Assembly (NCBI GenBank): GCA_950295325.1
Contig: OX485809.1
Location: 33,682,144 to 33,728,000 of the forward strand
DNA: 45,857 nucleotides
Direction of reading: 5' to 3'
Origin: Polytrichum commune
Lineage: Eukaryota; Streptophyta; Polytrichopsida; Polytrichales; Polytrichaceae
Below, piece after piece: positions 22,015-33,388 of the stretch. The position numbers and the translations under genes are program-made. Each line of letters begins with the position of its first letter. Positions within the stretch are counted from its first letter, which is position 1. Under the pieces are notes generated by a model. That model was not told the origin of the DNA. It saw nothing but the letters and a program-made list of their open reading frames with translations, and searched no databases.

Positions 22015-22514
22015 GGGCCACTTCACGCATGAGATTGAGGGCATATGACCATTGCACTTCAGGCACTCTCATTCGTGGAAAAGGAGGAGCCGGGTCCAAG
22101 TTCGCTTCTTACTACACTTGAGGGACCAACATAGTAAGTGAATGCAAGATGAATGTAAAGTGTACATGGATTCCTACATGACGTCAAATGGATCATGTTT
22201 CTCGGTCACTTCGAATAGTTTCCAAAACCACCTCTTGGAGGTCGGCCTAACACAAAACTTGGGAGACCATGGCACTCCAAACTCTCACAACTATAGAGTT
22301 AGTATCTTTCTTCATGTGTGAGGACCATGTATGGATAGAAATTCATTGAAAAAGCATTTGGTTGAGGACCCAATACATATAACTTCATGCTACACTCAAA
22401 GCCCATGACCACACTACATGATTTTGGAAGTGGTATTGGGACAACCTTTGGACACTTCTTTTGGGCTCTCACAATTTCATGGTCACATCTCTTGGTTCGT
22501 GTGTGAAGTGGCCC
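22015..22514. mobile_element. PIF/Harbinger-like MITE inside copy C (500 bp)
   Basis: GGGCCACTTCACGC at left (after TAA) and GTGTGAAGTGGCCC at right. The body matches the 478-bp element at 30117-30594 in inverse order, including the AACCACCTCTTGGAGGT hairpin-like block and CATGGTCTCC/GGAGACCATGG. The right flank (TCG) no longer matches the left. Confidence 0.75.
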
Positions 22515-22834
22515 TCGGTGTAAACCTAACATTATTTGCCATCCCTTCTAAAAAAATACTTAACAAATCAGGCATTATAGATTTACAATGTTGCAATTAT
22601 TGTCGCTTACTTAGTGACTTTTCTTCCAAATTTCAATCATCCACAACAATATTTCTTTACAAAGTTGTTAGGATGCATAATGTCCCAAACATTGTTCCAA
22701 TAATTGGCATGGGTTTCATCCAAATTTTAATTGTCCGTGACTGTACCTGTAAACCTATTCATAAAAATGTCATTAGAAAAGGTTACCGTGATGACATAAA
22801 GCACCCCATATGACACTAAATACAATATTTAGTG

Positions 22835-23109
22835 TCGCCATAGCAATTGCACTAAACATGTGATTGGATGTCGTGACATGGTTTGCCATGTTAAGTAGAG
22901 TGACCCTCATGACATCTCATCTAGCACCATGTGTCATTATAGACCCCTCTCTAGTTGTCACCCAATGATTACACGTCAATTAATGTGGATCGATGATGAA
23001 TAGTGTGGGTCACACTAAACCATATGTTTAGTTTAAGAAGATGCTTGGACTTATGAGAGCGCGCTTCCCATTTGACATGGACAGTTTGGCTTATCGATTT
23101 GCTTATCTA
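22835..23109. other. No gene; one isolated palindrome at 23013-23033
   Basis: CACTAAAC, centre, GTTTAGTT at 23013-23033 looks like a lone terminus of the palindrome-ended family. Confidence 0.4.
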
Positions 23110-23240
23110 ACACCTACCAAGGGGTTGATATTTTAAAAACTGCCCCCATACAAGTTGGTTGTTCGTTTCATTGAAATTCAAGCTCACTATATTGATTCAA
23201 GGTCTTTGGCCCCAATTTAGGGGTTATCTTCACCCTTGGC
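23110..23240 (-). repeat. Dispersed repeat R1, inverted copy
   Basis: The reverse complement contains CAAAGACCTTGAATCAA.. and matches 2345-2480. Confidence 0.45.
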
Positions 23241-24733
23241 TTATCACACAACATGAATGACTAAAGTCAAGTTAAATCTATGTATCTTTCCTACTACGTT
23301 GATTATGGTAACACATTGTGAGCATATGGATAGTATGGCTTACCCTATTAGATCCCTATAGTGTGGTCCCATTGTATACACCACTATGCATGCAAGTAGC
23401 ATACAAAGCTAATTACACTTGAATCTTCAATTACTCATTAATTTCTCATTATTAAACTTCTAGTTGTGGGTAAGGCATCGATTGGAAGCAATAGAGGGTG
23501 TGAATTTAAAGAGCATGCACTTGCTTCCTAGTCCAAAAATTGAGGGAGATTTAAAATAAGATAATCTAGACATGTAAGTATTTGACATGGTGTGGTTTGG
23601 ATCTTGGTAAGTTAAACAAAACATGATTCCAAACAACAAGGTTTCAAACAACATGCTTGTAAATTTGGCACAAATAATCAATCGGAGGTCTACTATGAAC
23701 CTCAAGTGCATCGAGGAGTAGGCCAAAACCAAAACTATGTCATAAAGTGCATGTTAAGGTTTAATTAGGTTTTGGCTTACAAACAAAATATTGTAGATGT
23801 TAATTTTTGGGTTGCATCCATACATTTGGAACCAAGGCTATGCTATGTTGTGTACTAACGATGATGACACAATTTTTCACTAAGGGAGATTTGATATACA
23901 TATCATTTATGTAAAAGGTGGCTCTAGTTTGGATCTCATGTGGACGTTGAAATTTAGTTGCCTAAGGCAAGAGTTATGCAATTCCAAGCATCTTGTGTAT
24001 TGCATTCCACATGTGTAATTATGAATCGATCCAGTTTCAATCACTCGTGCTATTTGTATTATAGTCTTTTCAGTTGTGATAAAAAGAACTATACGGTTGA
24101 AAGTGTTGATGCTCACTTTTAAAATAAATAAATAAAATTATCAGTTCTTTATGTTTCAACGGGCGATTTTTAAATAATTTTATGTAATTTAATTGATTGA
24201 AGTATTGCTTTAGCATTAGTTTGTCTACCGCATTCAAATTGATACAATTGTTGTTTTCAATGAAGGGTTGTTTTAAATGTTTATCTTTGCAATATTATGT
24301 AATAATTACTTTTCTATTTCAGTACTTAGAATATATCATTTATCATCCATTTATTTTTCATAATTTATTGTATTTCAAAGATGTTGTACCCTAAATTTAT
24401 CTTTTAGGTCAAAGTCAACACAATTAATAGTTGAAAACTATGATTATTCAACAAGCGCATTTGAGATCGCTTGTATATCTTATTTTACCTCATTTTAAAA
24501 TGCGTGTTTTTGTTTCTTTTCGAGAACAAGGACAATGACATAACCATCCCATGGAACTATACCGATTTCAAAAGGAATTCACCACTAGACTTTATTTAGA
24601 GGTAGTAAGGGCTTTCGGATGCTTAACGGTTAATGTATAAGAAAAATTTGAAGGTTCTCAATATTTTTAGAATGGATTCACATGATTGTTAGTATATTAT
24701 AGAGGTTGTTATTTGAATGTGTATTTGAGCTAT
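23241..24733. other. Gene-free AT-rich stretch
   Basis: Frames at 23460-23732, 23907-24116 and 24197-24394 are short, hydrophobic and without domains. Nothing else supported. Confidence 0.45.
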
Positions 24734-24747
24734 ACACTTTTATAGTA
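24734..24747 (-). repeat. Candidate target-site duplication of copy 2
   Basis: ACACTTTTATAGTA here and ACACTTTTTTAGTA at 25657-25670 differ at one of 14 positions and bracket the retroelement copy. Confidence 0.6.
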
Positions 24748-24754
24748 GAGAGAG

Positions 24755-24795
24755 AAAAAAAAAAAAAAAAAACTTCGGTCTCCTCCGGAGACCGA
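24755..24795 (-). other. 3' hairpin and T18 tail of copy 2
   Basis: On the sense (minus) strand TCGGTCTCC, loop GGA, GGAGACCGA forms a perfect 9-bp stem. Three bases later comes T18, then CTCTCTC, then the target duplication. This repeats the ending of copy 1. Confidence 0.65.
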
Positions 24796-25006
24796 CGTGA
24801 ATTAAGTGTTTGTTCGATCCTTCCCCAATCCGATGCCCACAGGACAAAGGTATGGAAGTAAGGATCTACTCCACCCTTTCGAGAGTAGACACTATAGTCA
24901 CAAGTAACCAGTAACAAGGACCATAATGGTTAGTTTTTAGGTTTTATTAGTATGGGTTTGGCCACCGAGTCCCTAACTCATTATTGGTTGATTGAATGGA
25001 ATAGCT

Positions 25007-25656
25007 TTAGTTATTAGAGCTAGCTTTAAATATGGGGGGTCTAGTGTTTGGGGTAGCGGTTGGTGGTTTTTTTATTCTTCTTTTGTGGAGGAGGATAGAC
25101 ATGGCATATTTTATAGCGATAGTATTGATGTTTTTGAAGGTATTTTTAATGGTAGGCATAGGTATTTTGAAATTATTTTCGAGTGATTTCATAGATGGAA
25201 TGTGTGTAGTGGCTCTGGCGCCTGCAGTTATGGTGATAAGGGGATCGACTTTCCATCCTCGGGCAACAATATTGGTGATTAATGGTATGTATTTGCTATT
25301 TTTTGCTTCGAGTGTTTCTGGCGAGAATCTGTCATTGCAGTATGTGAATTCAATAAATTGTATGGTGAGGTTGGGGTCTATGTCTGTGGGGGGGTCATTT
25401 TGGTATGATAAGCCTTTAACACACAGGATGTCAGGTCTAAATCTTGAGTTACAATGACATCTTTGTGTACCACATGTGCAAGGGAGTAGCCAATTGGGAA
25501 CTGTGTTTTCTAGGGGTTTATTATTGAAGGTGCCAGCATTCATGAGAATATAACATCGAGATTTTTCGGATGAGATTAGTAGTTTCCTAATTTCCCATAC
25601 TGCTTTGTTGTGTCTTTTGACATGAAGTGAATGTATATGTTGTTGTTTACACGTAA
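25007..25656 (-). pseudogene. Retroelement C-terminal domain, open frame fragment
   Basis: The frame is open from the 5' truncation point to 25007 with no stops or shifts. It reads through HVKRHNKA, TVPNWLLPCTC, RFRPDILCVKG, TIQFIEFTYCNDRF, KYIPLI, GWKVDPLITITAGAR and a basic tail (LLHKRRIKK). It aligns in order with 5550-6136 of copy 1 and confirms where copy 1 is frameshifted (before PLITITAG). The start codon is absent because of the truncation. The conserved blocks could be a nuclease fold or nucleic-acid-binding domain. Confidence 0.7.
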
Positions 25657-25670
25657 ACACTTTTTTAGTA
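25657..25670 (-). repeat. Candidate target-site duplication of copy 2, second copy
   Basis: Pairs with 24734-24747, 13 of 14 identical. Confidence 0.6.
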
Positions 25671-26579
25671 AGCCAAAATTGATCAAAGTAATCTTATCTA
25701 AAATCTACTTATTCTTCGAGTGCATAATTTCAACTGCTTTGATACCTTACTATTTTCAAAGATTGAAGTTTTAATATGCAACATAGATGCCCTTGGATGC
25801 ACATGCATACATTATATTTTGATCATCAATGTCAAGTACAAGTTTGTTTTTGTTTTTTGTTTTTTTTATCAACACTGATAGTTTATAAAACAAGGTTTTG
25901 AACCCACAAACATAGGAAAACATGATTTATGAACTTGACGGAGACATGTATAAATTGTGTTTGTGGCCATATATTGAGACCTTGTGTCCTTTAAAAATGA
26001 AGTTGTCAACAAAAGACTCACTTCTAGCATAAATCACTTATTTATTTTCTTGATAAAATATGCATGTGCCACTCAAAGGTGAGACATACACCGTTAGAAA
26101 GAAGAATCAATTGTGAGCAAAGTGAGGTTTGGAGTGACCTTCCACAAAGCTTTCTTCTATCATAAAAAATGTGTTCCGAATCATCCATAGGCCATGTTGG
26201 CTTCCTAGACAATAAGGATTAACACATCAATTGTTTGGAAGTAATGTAACTCTAGAAGCAACATGGTGGGCTCAACTTTGTTTATCACAAAGCCTTCAAA
26301 TGAATTGGTGAGTGGCATACACCACTAAGCAACTAGATGATGGCCTTTTCCCAAATCATGGGGTTGTGATTAAAAAAGATCGATTGTTGAAAACTCTACA
26401 ACACTCAGCTTGAGTGTTCTCCATAAACAAGGAATCCCATAATTAAAGGATAATTGTTCTCTACCAATGCCTAGTCCCATGCTACACAAGCAAGGAGCAT
26501 AGTGATGTTACGGGTACAACAAGAACTACCAATAAATTATGAACAAAAACAAAATTGTGTGTGAAAATTATGTGTTTAC

Positions 26580-26616
<37 letters not shown>

Positions 26617-27884
26617 AGTAAGCTCTAATAAGTTTATTGATATGATTACATGTTTCATGACAAAAATAGGCATGCAAGACATGCAAGAAGCAATGAAGTA
26701 AGCAAGGAGAATCAAAGGACATGTAAGCTCTAGTTAACAAAACAAAACCAACAAACAAAGAACACATTTCATTGACCAAATTGATTATTTAATGCAATCT
26801 TCAACTTAGTTTCAATGCTCAACATGATTGTCCAAAAACTACATTTCATGAATAACAAGGTCCTACCCTAGCTCTTCTATACACCCGTGCTACCCTTCAA
26901 TGTTTGCGAAGACAGATGCGTGTAATACATACAACTTTTCACTCTCTACACCTTCTTCTCGTAGGATGTGAAAGGAGCAACGAGATTCCACCTCTACGTT
27001 TCTATTATCGTGACCCTCTCTAATTTTGTCACACCGTGACAATTTTGGTCGACATAATAGTTCTCAACCCCTAACATTTTCAAACCCACAACACTACACG
27101 TTCAACACACACTAGAATACATAAAAACCCATTTCTTGTGTTCTTTAACATGCACATGAACCGGATTGTGGACTTGAGAAGCATAATATCCATACTTTGC
27201 TAGTACTTCATGAATTTTACATTTGAATTGTTAATATTGTGTGTATATATTTACCAACCCGCACTTAAAACATAGTGGTCCTTGCTAATTTTCTATCCAC
27301 AGTAAAAAAAGCGTGTTAATAAATGTCACCCTTGGGTAATTTTGCAAATATTTACTCTCATGAGGCTTCCCACAGTACAATAATCGTTTTACAGTGACGG
27401 CGCAAGTTACTTTACAAAAAGAGGGCCTGGTGAATCCGACTTGGCGGTGTATATGTGACAGGTGGCTAGATTCGCTGGTCTTACAGAATCGTATCCGTAT
27501 ATATACATTGTAGAGGTCATGTCGTAGAGAGTGTGTATATACGGCGTATGGACGTGACTCACTCCTACGGTAATGAGCAGCTTATGAGAAAGAAGAACAC
27601 GAGAGAGTGGGATGTGAAGGTCAGTATTCAGTACTGTATTCGGTACCCGGTAATGTACTGTACCTATGTACGGTGTACTCTACGTACTTCTCCCCCATAC
27701 CCTTCACGAGGGCTGAATCTACACAAGTGGCAAGACTTTGAGTGTTTCACTCACCTTTCCTAGTTCTTCCGGGCTAGGGATTGGTGGTGTCCATGTACGT
27801 CCATTGTGTAGGTGAAAACGCGGTGAATTCTATTATATCCCGTATATTGATTGTTCTTTTAAGATGTTTTGACTCCGGAAATGG
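25671..27884. other. Gene-free stretch with (TC)n at 26583-26614
   Basis: Apart from the TC microsatellite no structure is supported. Around 27490-27540 CGTATATATACATTG resembles a TATA region, but the following frame (27533-27763) has no domain. Confidence 0.4.
26583..26614. repeat. (TC)16 microsatellite
   Basis: Perfect dinucleotide run. Confidence 0.9.
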
Positions 27885-28000
27885 CATCGGAGGTTTCAAA
27901 TGAATGTAAGGGAGTCCAGTGTAAGGGATGAATCGGCCCTCATCTTTATTAGGGACTTGTTTTTACTTGAGCCCCTTTCATCCACAATGGATGAGTTTAC
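27885..28000 (+). repeat. Dispersed repeat R2, copy 1
   Basis: Shares GGAAT/GATGAATCG..CCCTCA, and TTCATCCAYRATGGATRAGTTT, with 36690-36815. Confidence 0.4.
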
Positions 28001-28164
28001 ACATACGCCGCGAATCTCAATCTCACCCCGCTCCACTCCACCACCAGCAGGAAGATAGAAGATTGTTGCATGGGAGTGTACTTCTCGTCCATCCAACCTA
28101 AAAGCTTTTGACCCCCCCACCTATATGATTGTTGTTGATTTATCTCAAATGACGTCGAGTAGAT

Positions 28165-28290
28165 TGATTAAGGGTAATGTTAAGCAACTCCCGGTCAAAC
28201 CAATTGAAGACAAATAACCCTCGGGCTACATGTTGTTTATATGTTGTTTTTATGTTGGATGAATGAGAGTTGGATGGAATGAGTGAGAAG
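28165..28290 (+). repeat. Possible R1 copy, strongly diverged
   Basis: CAATTGAAGACAAATAA..ATGTTGTTTTTATGTTGGATGAATGAGAG follows the block order of R1. Confidence 0.3.
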
Positions 28291-28980
28291 TTTAAGAGTA
28301 AGAACACAATGAACATTTGACAATTCGAGTGTAACTACCATTGCATGTTGTTTTTCATATGTGACAATGTTTAATGCGGGGCATACTATAAGATCTTACC
28401 ATCATAGCAACAACTTATTGAAAATCCTTTGTTGATTGCAGTAACTTTGGAAAGACATAAACTTTCCATGTCAAGAGGGTCTCCTCGTACTGCCAAGAAG
28501 TGGCAACTTGCCCTAGTGTAGGCAAACTATTCCTACCACATTCTTTTATTTGTTCTTGTCATTTTCCTTCTAGGTTTTGCCTGCCTTGGTGATAAGATTT
28601 AGGCATGGGTACTTGGAGGACCTTGTTTTTAGCCATTACTATAATCTCCATTGCCACGATAAGTCAAGAAATTTTCACTACTAGAATTGTGGTATTTTCA
28701 CAACATGCACATATGACATAAAGTGGGTTTGAGTTGAAACTTTCGATTGCAATGGCTTCTAGTCACATTGGCCGTCCAATGTTCAACCCATTGTTCCAAT
28801 ATTGTACTGAAAGTGTCGTGAACTAGGATGTGTAGGTCAAACTTGTCAGTAGGCATGGCATTTATGTCAAATGGGGTCCAATGCACTCATGAAACAATGC
28901 TTCATTAAGGGTTGAACTACTTCCAAATTTCACATCGTACCTTCCATGGAGAGAATCTATAACACAAACCTGGCAAGCAC
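28291..28980. other. No feature seen
   Basis: No domain-bearing frame or repeat boundary. Confidence 0.4.
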
Positions 28981-28982
28981 TA

Positions 28983-29035
28983 CACCAAATGTGATATTTA
29001 GTGTCACTTACTATTTGGAATTGATTTGTTTTTAA
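28983..29035. repeat. Orphan end of the palindrome-ended MITE family
   Basis: ACACCAAATGTGATATTTAG then TGTCACTTACTATTTGGAA equals the left end of copies D and E. No matching right end was found downstream. Confidence 0.5.
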
Positions 29036-29339
29036 GGAATCATGTCGACCCTCTCAATTGGCTTAATTATTGAATTGAGAAATGTTTGTATGTTTTGTGA
29101 GCACGTAGTCCAATCTCATCATAACAATGTCTTATTGATGTTAAGTTTAAACCCCTCACCTCTCCACATACTAATTGTAATAGTTATATTTATGTTGATG
29201 TGGAGTGCCTCAAGTACATTTTTGAACCACATGTTTTCACATTGACTACTTACGTGACAATTCACACAATGTATAACTAATTCATTCATGTAGTGCACTT
29301 GAAGAACGAGTTAAAATTAGATAGGCATGTCCTCCTTGA

Positions 29340-29520
29340 CACAATTGACTAATATGGAAGTTTACAATTCAATTTTTTTTAGCATAGTGATCATCAATGT
29401 GACAAATGGGTATGCTTTATTTTCTCATTAACATAAGATAATGTACCCATATTATTTGAAACCCACTCAAATCTTGGAAATGACATAAATTTAGACTTGG
29501 TGACGATTCATATAAATTGT
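29340..29520 (+). repeat. Dispersed repeat R3, copy 1
   Basis: TGATCATCAATGTGACA, CATTAACATAAGATAA, AAACCCAC and GACTTGGT recur in the same order at 39200-39370; a shorter match lies near 25810. Confidence 0.45.
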
Positions 29521-29806
29521 GGATTCATGATTTAGACTTTGGGGAGTTAAATACAAAGGTGAACTACAATGATATGTGCAATTAGGTTGTCTATGCTAAT
29601 ATGTCAACATTTCACACTATTTGAATAATTACTACAATTATTACAAAATACAGTCACTACTATTGTATTGTAGTTTCTATATGGATTACTAATCAAAGTT
29701 GAAAGTTTTTGTAATACGATTCTCACCCAAGGTAGTTTGCAAACAAGGAAAGAGACAACCTTTTCACAAAGGCAACCTAATTGCACATACCAATGTAGAA
29801 ACCTTA

Positions 29807-30113
29807 GGGCCACTTTCAAACACGAGCCAAGAGATGCGACCATGAAATTGTGAGAACCCAAAGAAGTGTTCGAAGGCCGTCCCAAAACACTTCCAAAATC
29901 ATGTAGTATTGTCACAGGCCCTCGAGTGTAGTGTGAAGTCATATGTGACCGGACCCTCAACCAAATCCTATATCAATTCATGTTGGGTTCTTACACACGA
30001 TACAAATATAATAATTCAACAATTATGAGATTTCATAGTGCCATGGTCTCCGGTTTTGTGTTAGACCTACCTCCAAGAGGTGGTTGTTGTCAATAGTCCA
30101 AGTGACCGGGCTC
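29807..30113. mobile_element. PIF/Harbinger-like MITE, partial copy
   Basis: Begins GGGCCACTTTCAAACACGAG after TTA (29804-29806) and follows the neighbouring 478-bp element to GTCCAAGTGACC. It then stops where the next copy begins, so its right half is missing. Confidence 0.7.
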
Positions 30114-30116
30114 TTA

Positions 30117-30594
30117 GGGCCACTTCACACACGAGCCAAGAGCCGCGACCGTGAAATTGTGAGAGCCCAAAAGAAAGTGTCCAGAAGCCGTCCCAACACA
30201 CCTCCAAAATCATGTAGTGTGGTCACGGATCCTCAAGTGTAATGTGAATTCATATGTGACCGGGCTCTCAACCAAACGCTATTTCAATGAATATCTATTC
30301 ATTAGAATAAACCAACGGTTGTGAGTGTTCAGAGTGCCATGGTCTCCCGATTTTGTATTAGGCCTACATCCAAGAGGTGGTTTGTGAAAATAGTCCAAGT
30401 GACCATGAAACATGATCCATTCGATGCCATGTAGGAATCAATGTAGACTTTCACATCCATCTTGCAATCACATACTCTGTTTTGTCCCTCAAGCATAGTG
30501 TGAAGAAAACTTGGACCGGCTCCGCGTTTTCCACCAATGAGAGTGCTTGAAGTGTAATGGTCACGGGCTCTCAGTCTCGTGTGTGAAGTGGCCC
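30117..30594. mobile_element. PIF/Harbinger-like MITE, full copy (478 bp)
   Basis: GGGCCACTTCACACACGAG at left and CTCGTGTGTGAAGTGGCCC at right form a 19-bp perfect inverted repeat. TTA is duplicated on both sides (30114-30116, 30595-30597). Both features are typical of PIF/Harbinger Tourist MITEs. No ORF. This is the best reference copy for the relatives at 22015, 29807 and 34388. Confidence 0.88.
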
Positions 30595-30655
30595 TTATCT
30601 ACTGGAGGACCGAGCACCTAAGCTTGCAGAGATAATTTGCTGACTCTGTTCAAAC

Positions 30656-30900
30656 TGGCATGGAGTGGGCCTTTGGGTAAAGGCACACGTGTTCGAACCC
30701 CAGGCACTATGACAAAGAAGCTCATTACCACCATGGACACTTCACCGAGAATGGACGGCCTGGATGGTCCGAGCCGGGGTGACTACCTCAAAGAAGGTTT
30801 TGACCCCCCCCCCCCCCTTCCCCTCTGCGTCCGGTCATGGTATACAATCTCGAAAAAAAGTAATGATTTTCTTAAAAAGTAGGTTTGACACCTAGCAATA
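30656..30900 (+). mobile_element. Possible tRNA-derived SINE
   Basis: TGGCATGGAGTGGG (30656-30669) resembles box A and GTTCGAACCCC (30691-30701) box B, with SINE-like spacing. A C-run of at least 14 and an A-rich stretch follow. No acceptor stem pairs, so it is not an intact tRNA gene. Confidence 0.35.
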
Positions 30901-31122
30901 GATCACCTGGCAACAATCGTTTCGGTGTTATGAAATCCCCCGTTTTCTACTTGTGAAGTGACCGGGATGACTGCACATCCGATACTAAACTTGAAAACTC
31001 GAACCATTTTCGATATGGCTCAAATTGGTCCAAGCATAATTAAGATGCGGTCATTTCGTTTGCATTCCTATCGAGACCCCTTTTCTAGTAGAGTTTGGGT
31101 GGGACTTACTAACCTATGGCCC

Positions 31123-31268
31123 ACCCACACTTACTTATGCGGGCCACTAGTGAACGGTTCCTACAAGCACTGGTTACATCCAGTGGCTCTCACTGGCTAA
31201 ACCAACTCTAAAAGTGACCCATGTTGATAGGAACCGTTCACTGGTGGCCCGCACCAGTAAGTGTGGGT
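31123..31268. mobile_element. MITE with ACCCACAC ends, copy 2
   Basis: ACCCACACTTACTTATGCGG at left and GTAAGTGTGGGT at right, with inner arms GTGAACGGTTCCTA and TAGGAACCGTTCAC. Second copy of 7349-7496 and the better-preserved one. Confidence 0.8.
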
Positions 31269-31610
31269 GAGCTATTAGATTTGTGATTCTAGGAGGCTCT
31301 CCAAGTTTCTCAAGATATTGGAGCTTAATGTCGAAAGAGGTGGACAAGTAGCCCGTCTACAAACTTGGCTTTGGTCTTGAGGATAATAAATACGTAGTCA
31401 AAAGTTTGTGCTTTTTAGGCCCAAGATGACAAGAAAAAGGTCGTGAACAGTATCCAGCCGCACATGAATCTTTATTGAAAGATGGCTGCTTCAGTGTGGA
31501 CGTGGGAGCCAGGGGATGCTTCCACAGGCTAAGGCTATTTTAGCTCATTACAAAAGTGGAAACAGAAACCTAATTCGGAAGTTACCAAACCATGATATGT
31601 ATATGCAATA
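31269..31610. other. No feature seen
   Basis: Frames are short and without domains. Confidence 0.4.
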
Positions 31611-31834
31611 TACTAATATGATATTTAGTGTCACTTACTATCTGGAAATATGCAATGCTATGATTGTTTACATCTCATCTCATTTTTTTTTACCAGTAAA
31701 GGTCAAAATTAGTTGGTTGTTGGGACATTATAAAACATTAACATCTTTACTTGGTAAAAATATACATCAATACTAAAAAGACATAGAAATGTGTAACTTA
31801 GAATGATAAGTGGCACTAAATATTATATTTAGTG
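31611..31834. mobile_element. Palindrome-ended, TA-flanked MITE (copy E)
   Basis: Left TACTAATATG-ATATTTAGTG and right CACTAAATAT-T-ATATTTAGTG, with TA on each outer side. The inner TGTCACTTACTA matches copy D. Length 224 bp. Confidence 0.7.
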
Positions 31835-32125
31835 TAGTTTGGACCATGACGTCCCAGCCATTGCACCCATGCATACAAATTTTTAATCATTTTAACATGG
31901 TCTCCTTGTGGTCCAACCTTACCACTTTGCCGTTTTCATCCACCATTCTCGGAATAGTGGGAACATGAGGGCAACAACCTCACCACCACCACCACGGTGT
32001 CCATTGCATACATATAGATTAATTTAGTATTTGTTCCAATACATGAATTGCAATTCCTTACTGATGGTTCTCTTCCACTAGAAGGGTTTCCAACATGTTA
32101 TTATGGTTGATCTAGTGGAAGACAA
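31835..32125. other. No feature seen
   Basis: Only a short imperfect inverted repeat around TCTTCCACTAGAAGG..GATCTAGTGGAAGAC (32070-32125) is visible. Confidence 0.4.
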
Positions 32126-32517
32126 CTACACTAAAAGGGACATTTAGTGTTTGATACACTAAATACGAACGCATACACTAAATGCCAATAACCCTATGAA
32201 AGTAAGTAACATTGAATGTAAACTCAAACACTAAAGATCAACTATGGTAATATGTGGAAATTACATGTTTGAGTTTAGTGTTAGTGAGGATATGAAAAAA
32301 AATGTCATTGACTTCGGCAGATGAGAGATCAACAAGCATGAAGGTGGGGCGTCATCCCTAAAATAAGAAGTCCAGTGAAATCCATACTTCACAAGAAGGG
32401 AGGTGGCAATAGGGAAGGTAGTGATACATTTATGTCTAACACTAATTGTCAAGGAATTGAAAATTAGTATTGAGCATGGTACGGTCGTAACAACATTAAA
32501 TATCATGTTTAGTGTAG
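32126..32517. mobile_element. Palindrome-ended, TA-flanked MITE (copy F)
   Basis: Left CTACACTAAAAGGGACATTT and right ATGTTTAGTGTAG are inverted repeats with TA flanks next to CACTA and TAGTG. An extra pair of CACTAAAT motifs lies just inside the left end. The 392-bp body is unlike copies A-E, so the shared feature is the terminus. Confidence 0.6.
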
Positions 32518-32834
32518 TGGTAAGTGAATTGCAAATCTTGTAGTGGCATTATCTCTAGATATTCACTCATAAGAAAATCAAATCCACGTGGAATGGATTT
32601 AGCATCATGTAAAGCTCACGATTGTGTACTCACATAGACCTAAGGTACGTGGCCTTATTGTGGCCACTTCCAACTTCACCTACAAGTTTTACCGTTGATC
32701 AAATAAGCAAATTCTCATCCTCATAGCAATTGAGAAGCAAAATGATTGTCGTTTTAAGTTTCAAATTGGACATTGAGATGCAAAATTTACAAGGGATCAA
32801 AAGTGATTACAATGAAACATGTTAGATTGAATAC
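32518..32834. other. No feature seen
   Basis: No domain or repeat boundary. Confidence 0.4.
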
Positions 32835-33386
32835 CTTCTTTGGATGAACACCTCCTTACTTTGAATGGTTTGTGAACTTATACTCGACTTTGCCACACAA
32901 ATGCACCTCTTTTAAATAGACACCCAACCTTGAACATTGAACGCTTTTTTTGATACTCCTCTCAAAAATTCCATGTGTATTGCGTCCCAAAATAGAATGA
33001 CCTCCAATTCTCAAAATAGTGCACCTTCAGCACTCTGCCACGACATGTGGCGAGATGGAACAATCGGAACTACAAACACCTAAGATTCGCCATGCGCACG
33101 CACATGTGTGTTTAGGGTTTGACGCTTTGAAAGGACTTCAAATCCTTATAGATTATGCTACAACTAATCATCCGGATGATCTCGCTCCATTCATCATCCA
33201 AACTTGCAAGCAACTTGTAAAGTTGTGAATGGAGAAATTAAAGATCACGACACTTCATGTGTTCTTCCAAAAAAAAAAAAAACAATAAAAGATGACTTCT
33301 TGAGTGTCCCTCTTATATTGAACACCTACCTACATTGAACAGTATGGCCGATCCCTAGGGGTGTTCAATGTAAGCAGGTTTCACTG
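32835..33386 (+). mobile_element. Remnant of a pogo/Tigger-like (Tc1/mariner) transposon
   Basis: The right end, read inward on the minus strand, is CAGTGAAACCTGCTTACATT followed by GAACACCCCTAGGG. The CAGTGAAACCTG start and TA flank (33387-33388) are the usual form of pogo/Tigger termini. A similar GAACACCTCCTTACTTTGAA block lies at 32843. The left terminus was not found. A frame at 33019-33228 ends FDALKGLQILIDYA..IIQTCKQLVKL, resembling the helical tail of pogo transposases, and stops upstream show decay. Confidence 0.5.
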
Positions 33387-33388
33387 TA

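Larger units (their letters stand above)
21635..22834. mobile_element. Palindrome-ended MITE (copy C), split by two insertions
   Basis: The outer pieces are TTAGTGTTACCAATTCTAC..TGCTCAACACTAA, then TTGTAAACTAC..CCAATACTAA, then GTGTAAACCTAACATTATTTG..CATATGACACTAAATA. They join to give the same order as copies A and B once the insertions at 21674-21977 and 22015-22514 are removed. The right end is a near-perfect palindrome (22814-22834). Confidence 0.7.
24748..25656 (-). mobile_element. 5'-truncated retroelement (copy 2, minus strand)
   Basis: A unit of about 909 bp carries only the C-terminal coding domain, the 3' UTR, a terminal hairpin and a T-rich tail. It is flanked by a 14-bp duplication with one mismatch. 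It is the same lineage as 3813-6289 but a distinct copy: the proteins share ordered motifs but differ at many positions. Truncation lies just after the zinc knuckle region. Confidence 0.75.

Noticed and set aside
30656-30730. Intact tRNA gene
   Set aside because: Box A and B resemblance only; no acceptor stem or anticodon arm can be formed.
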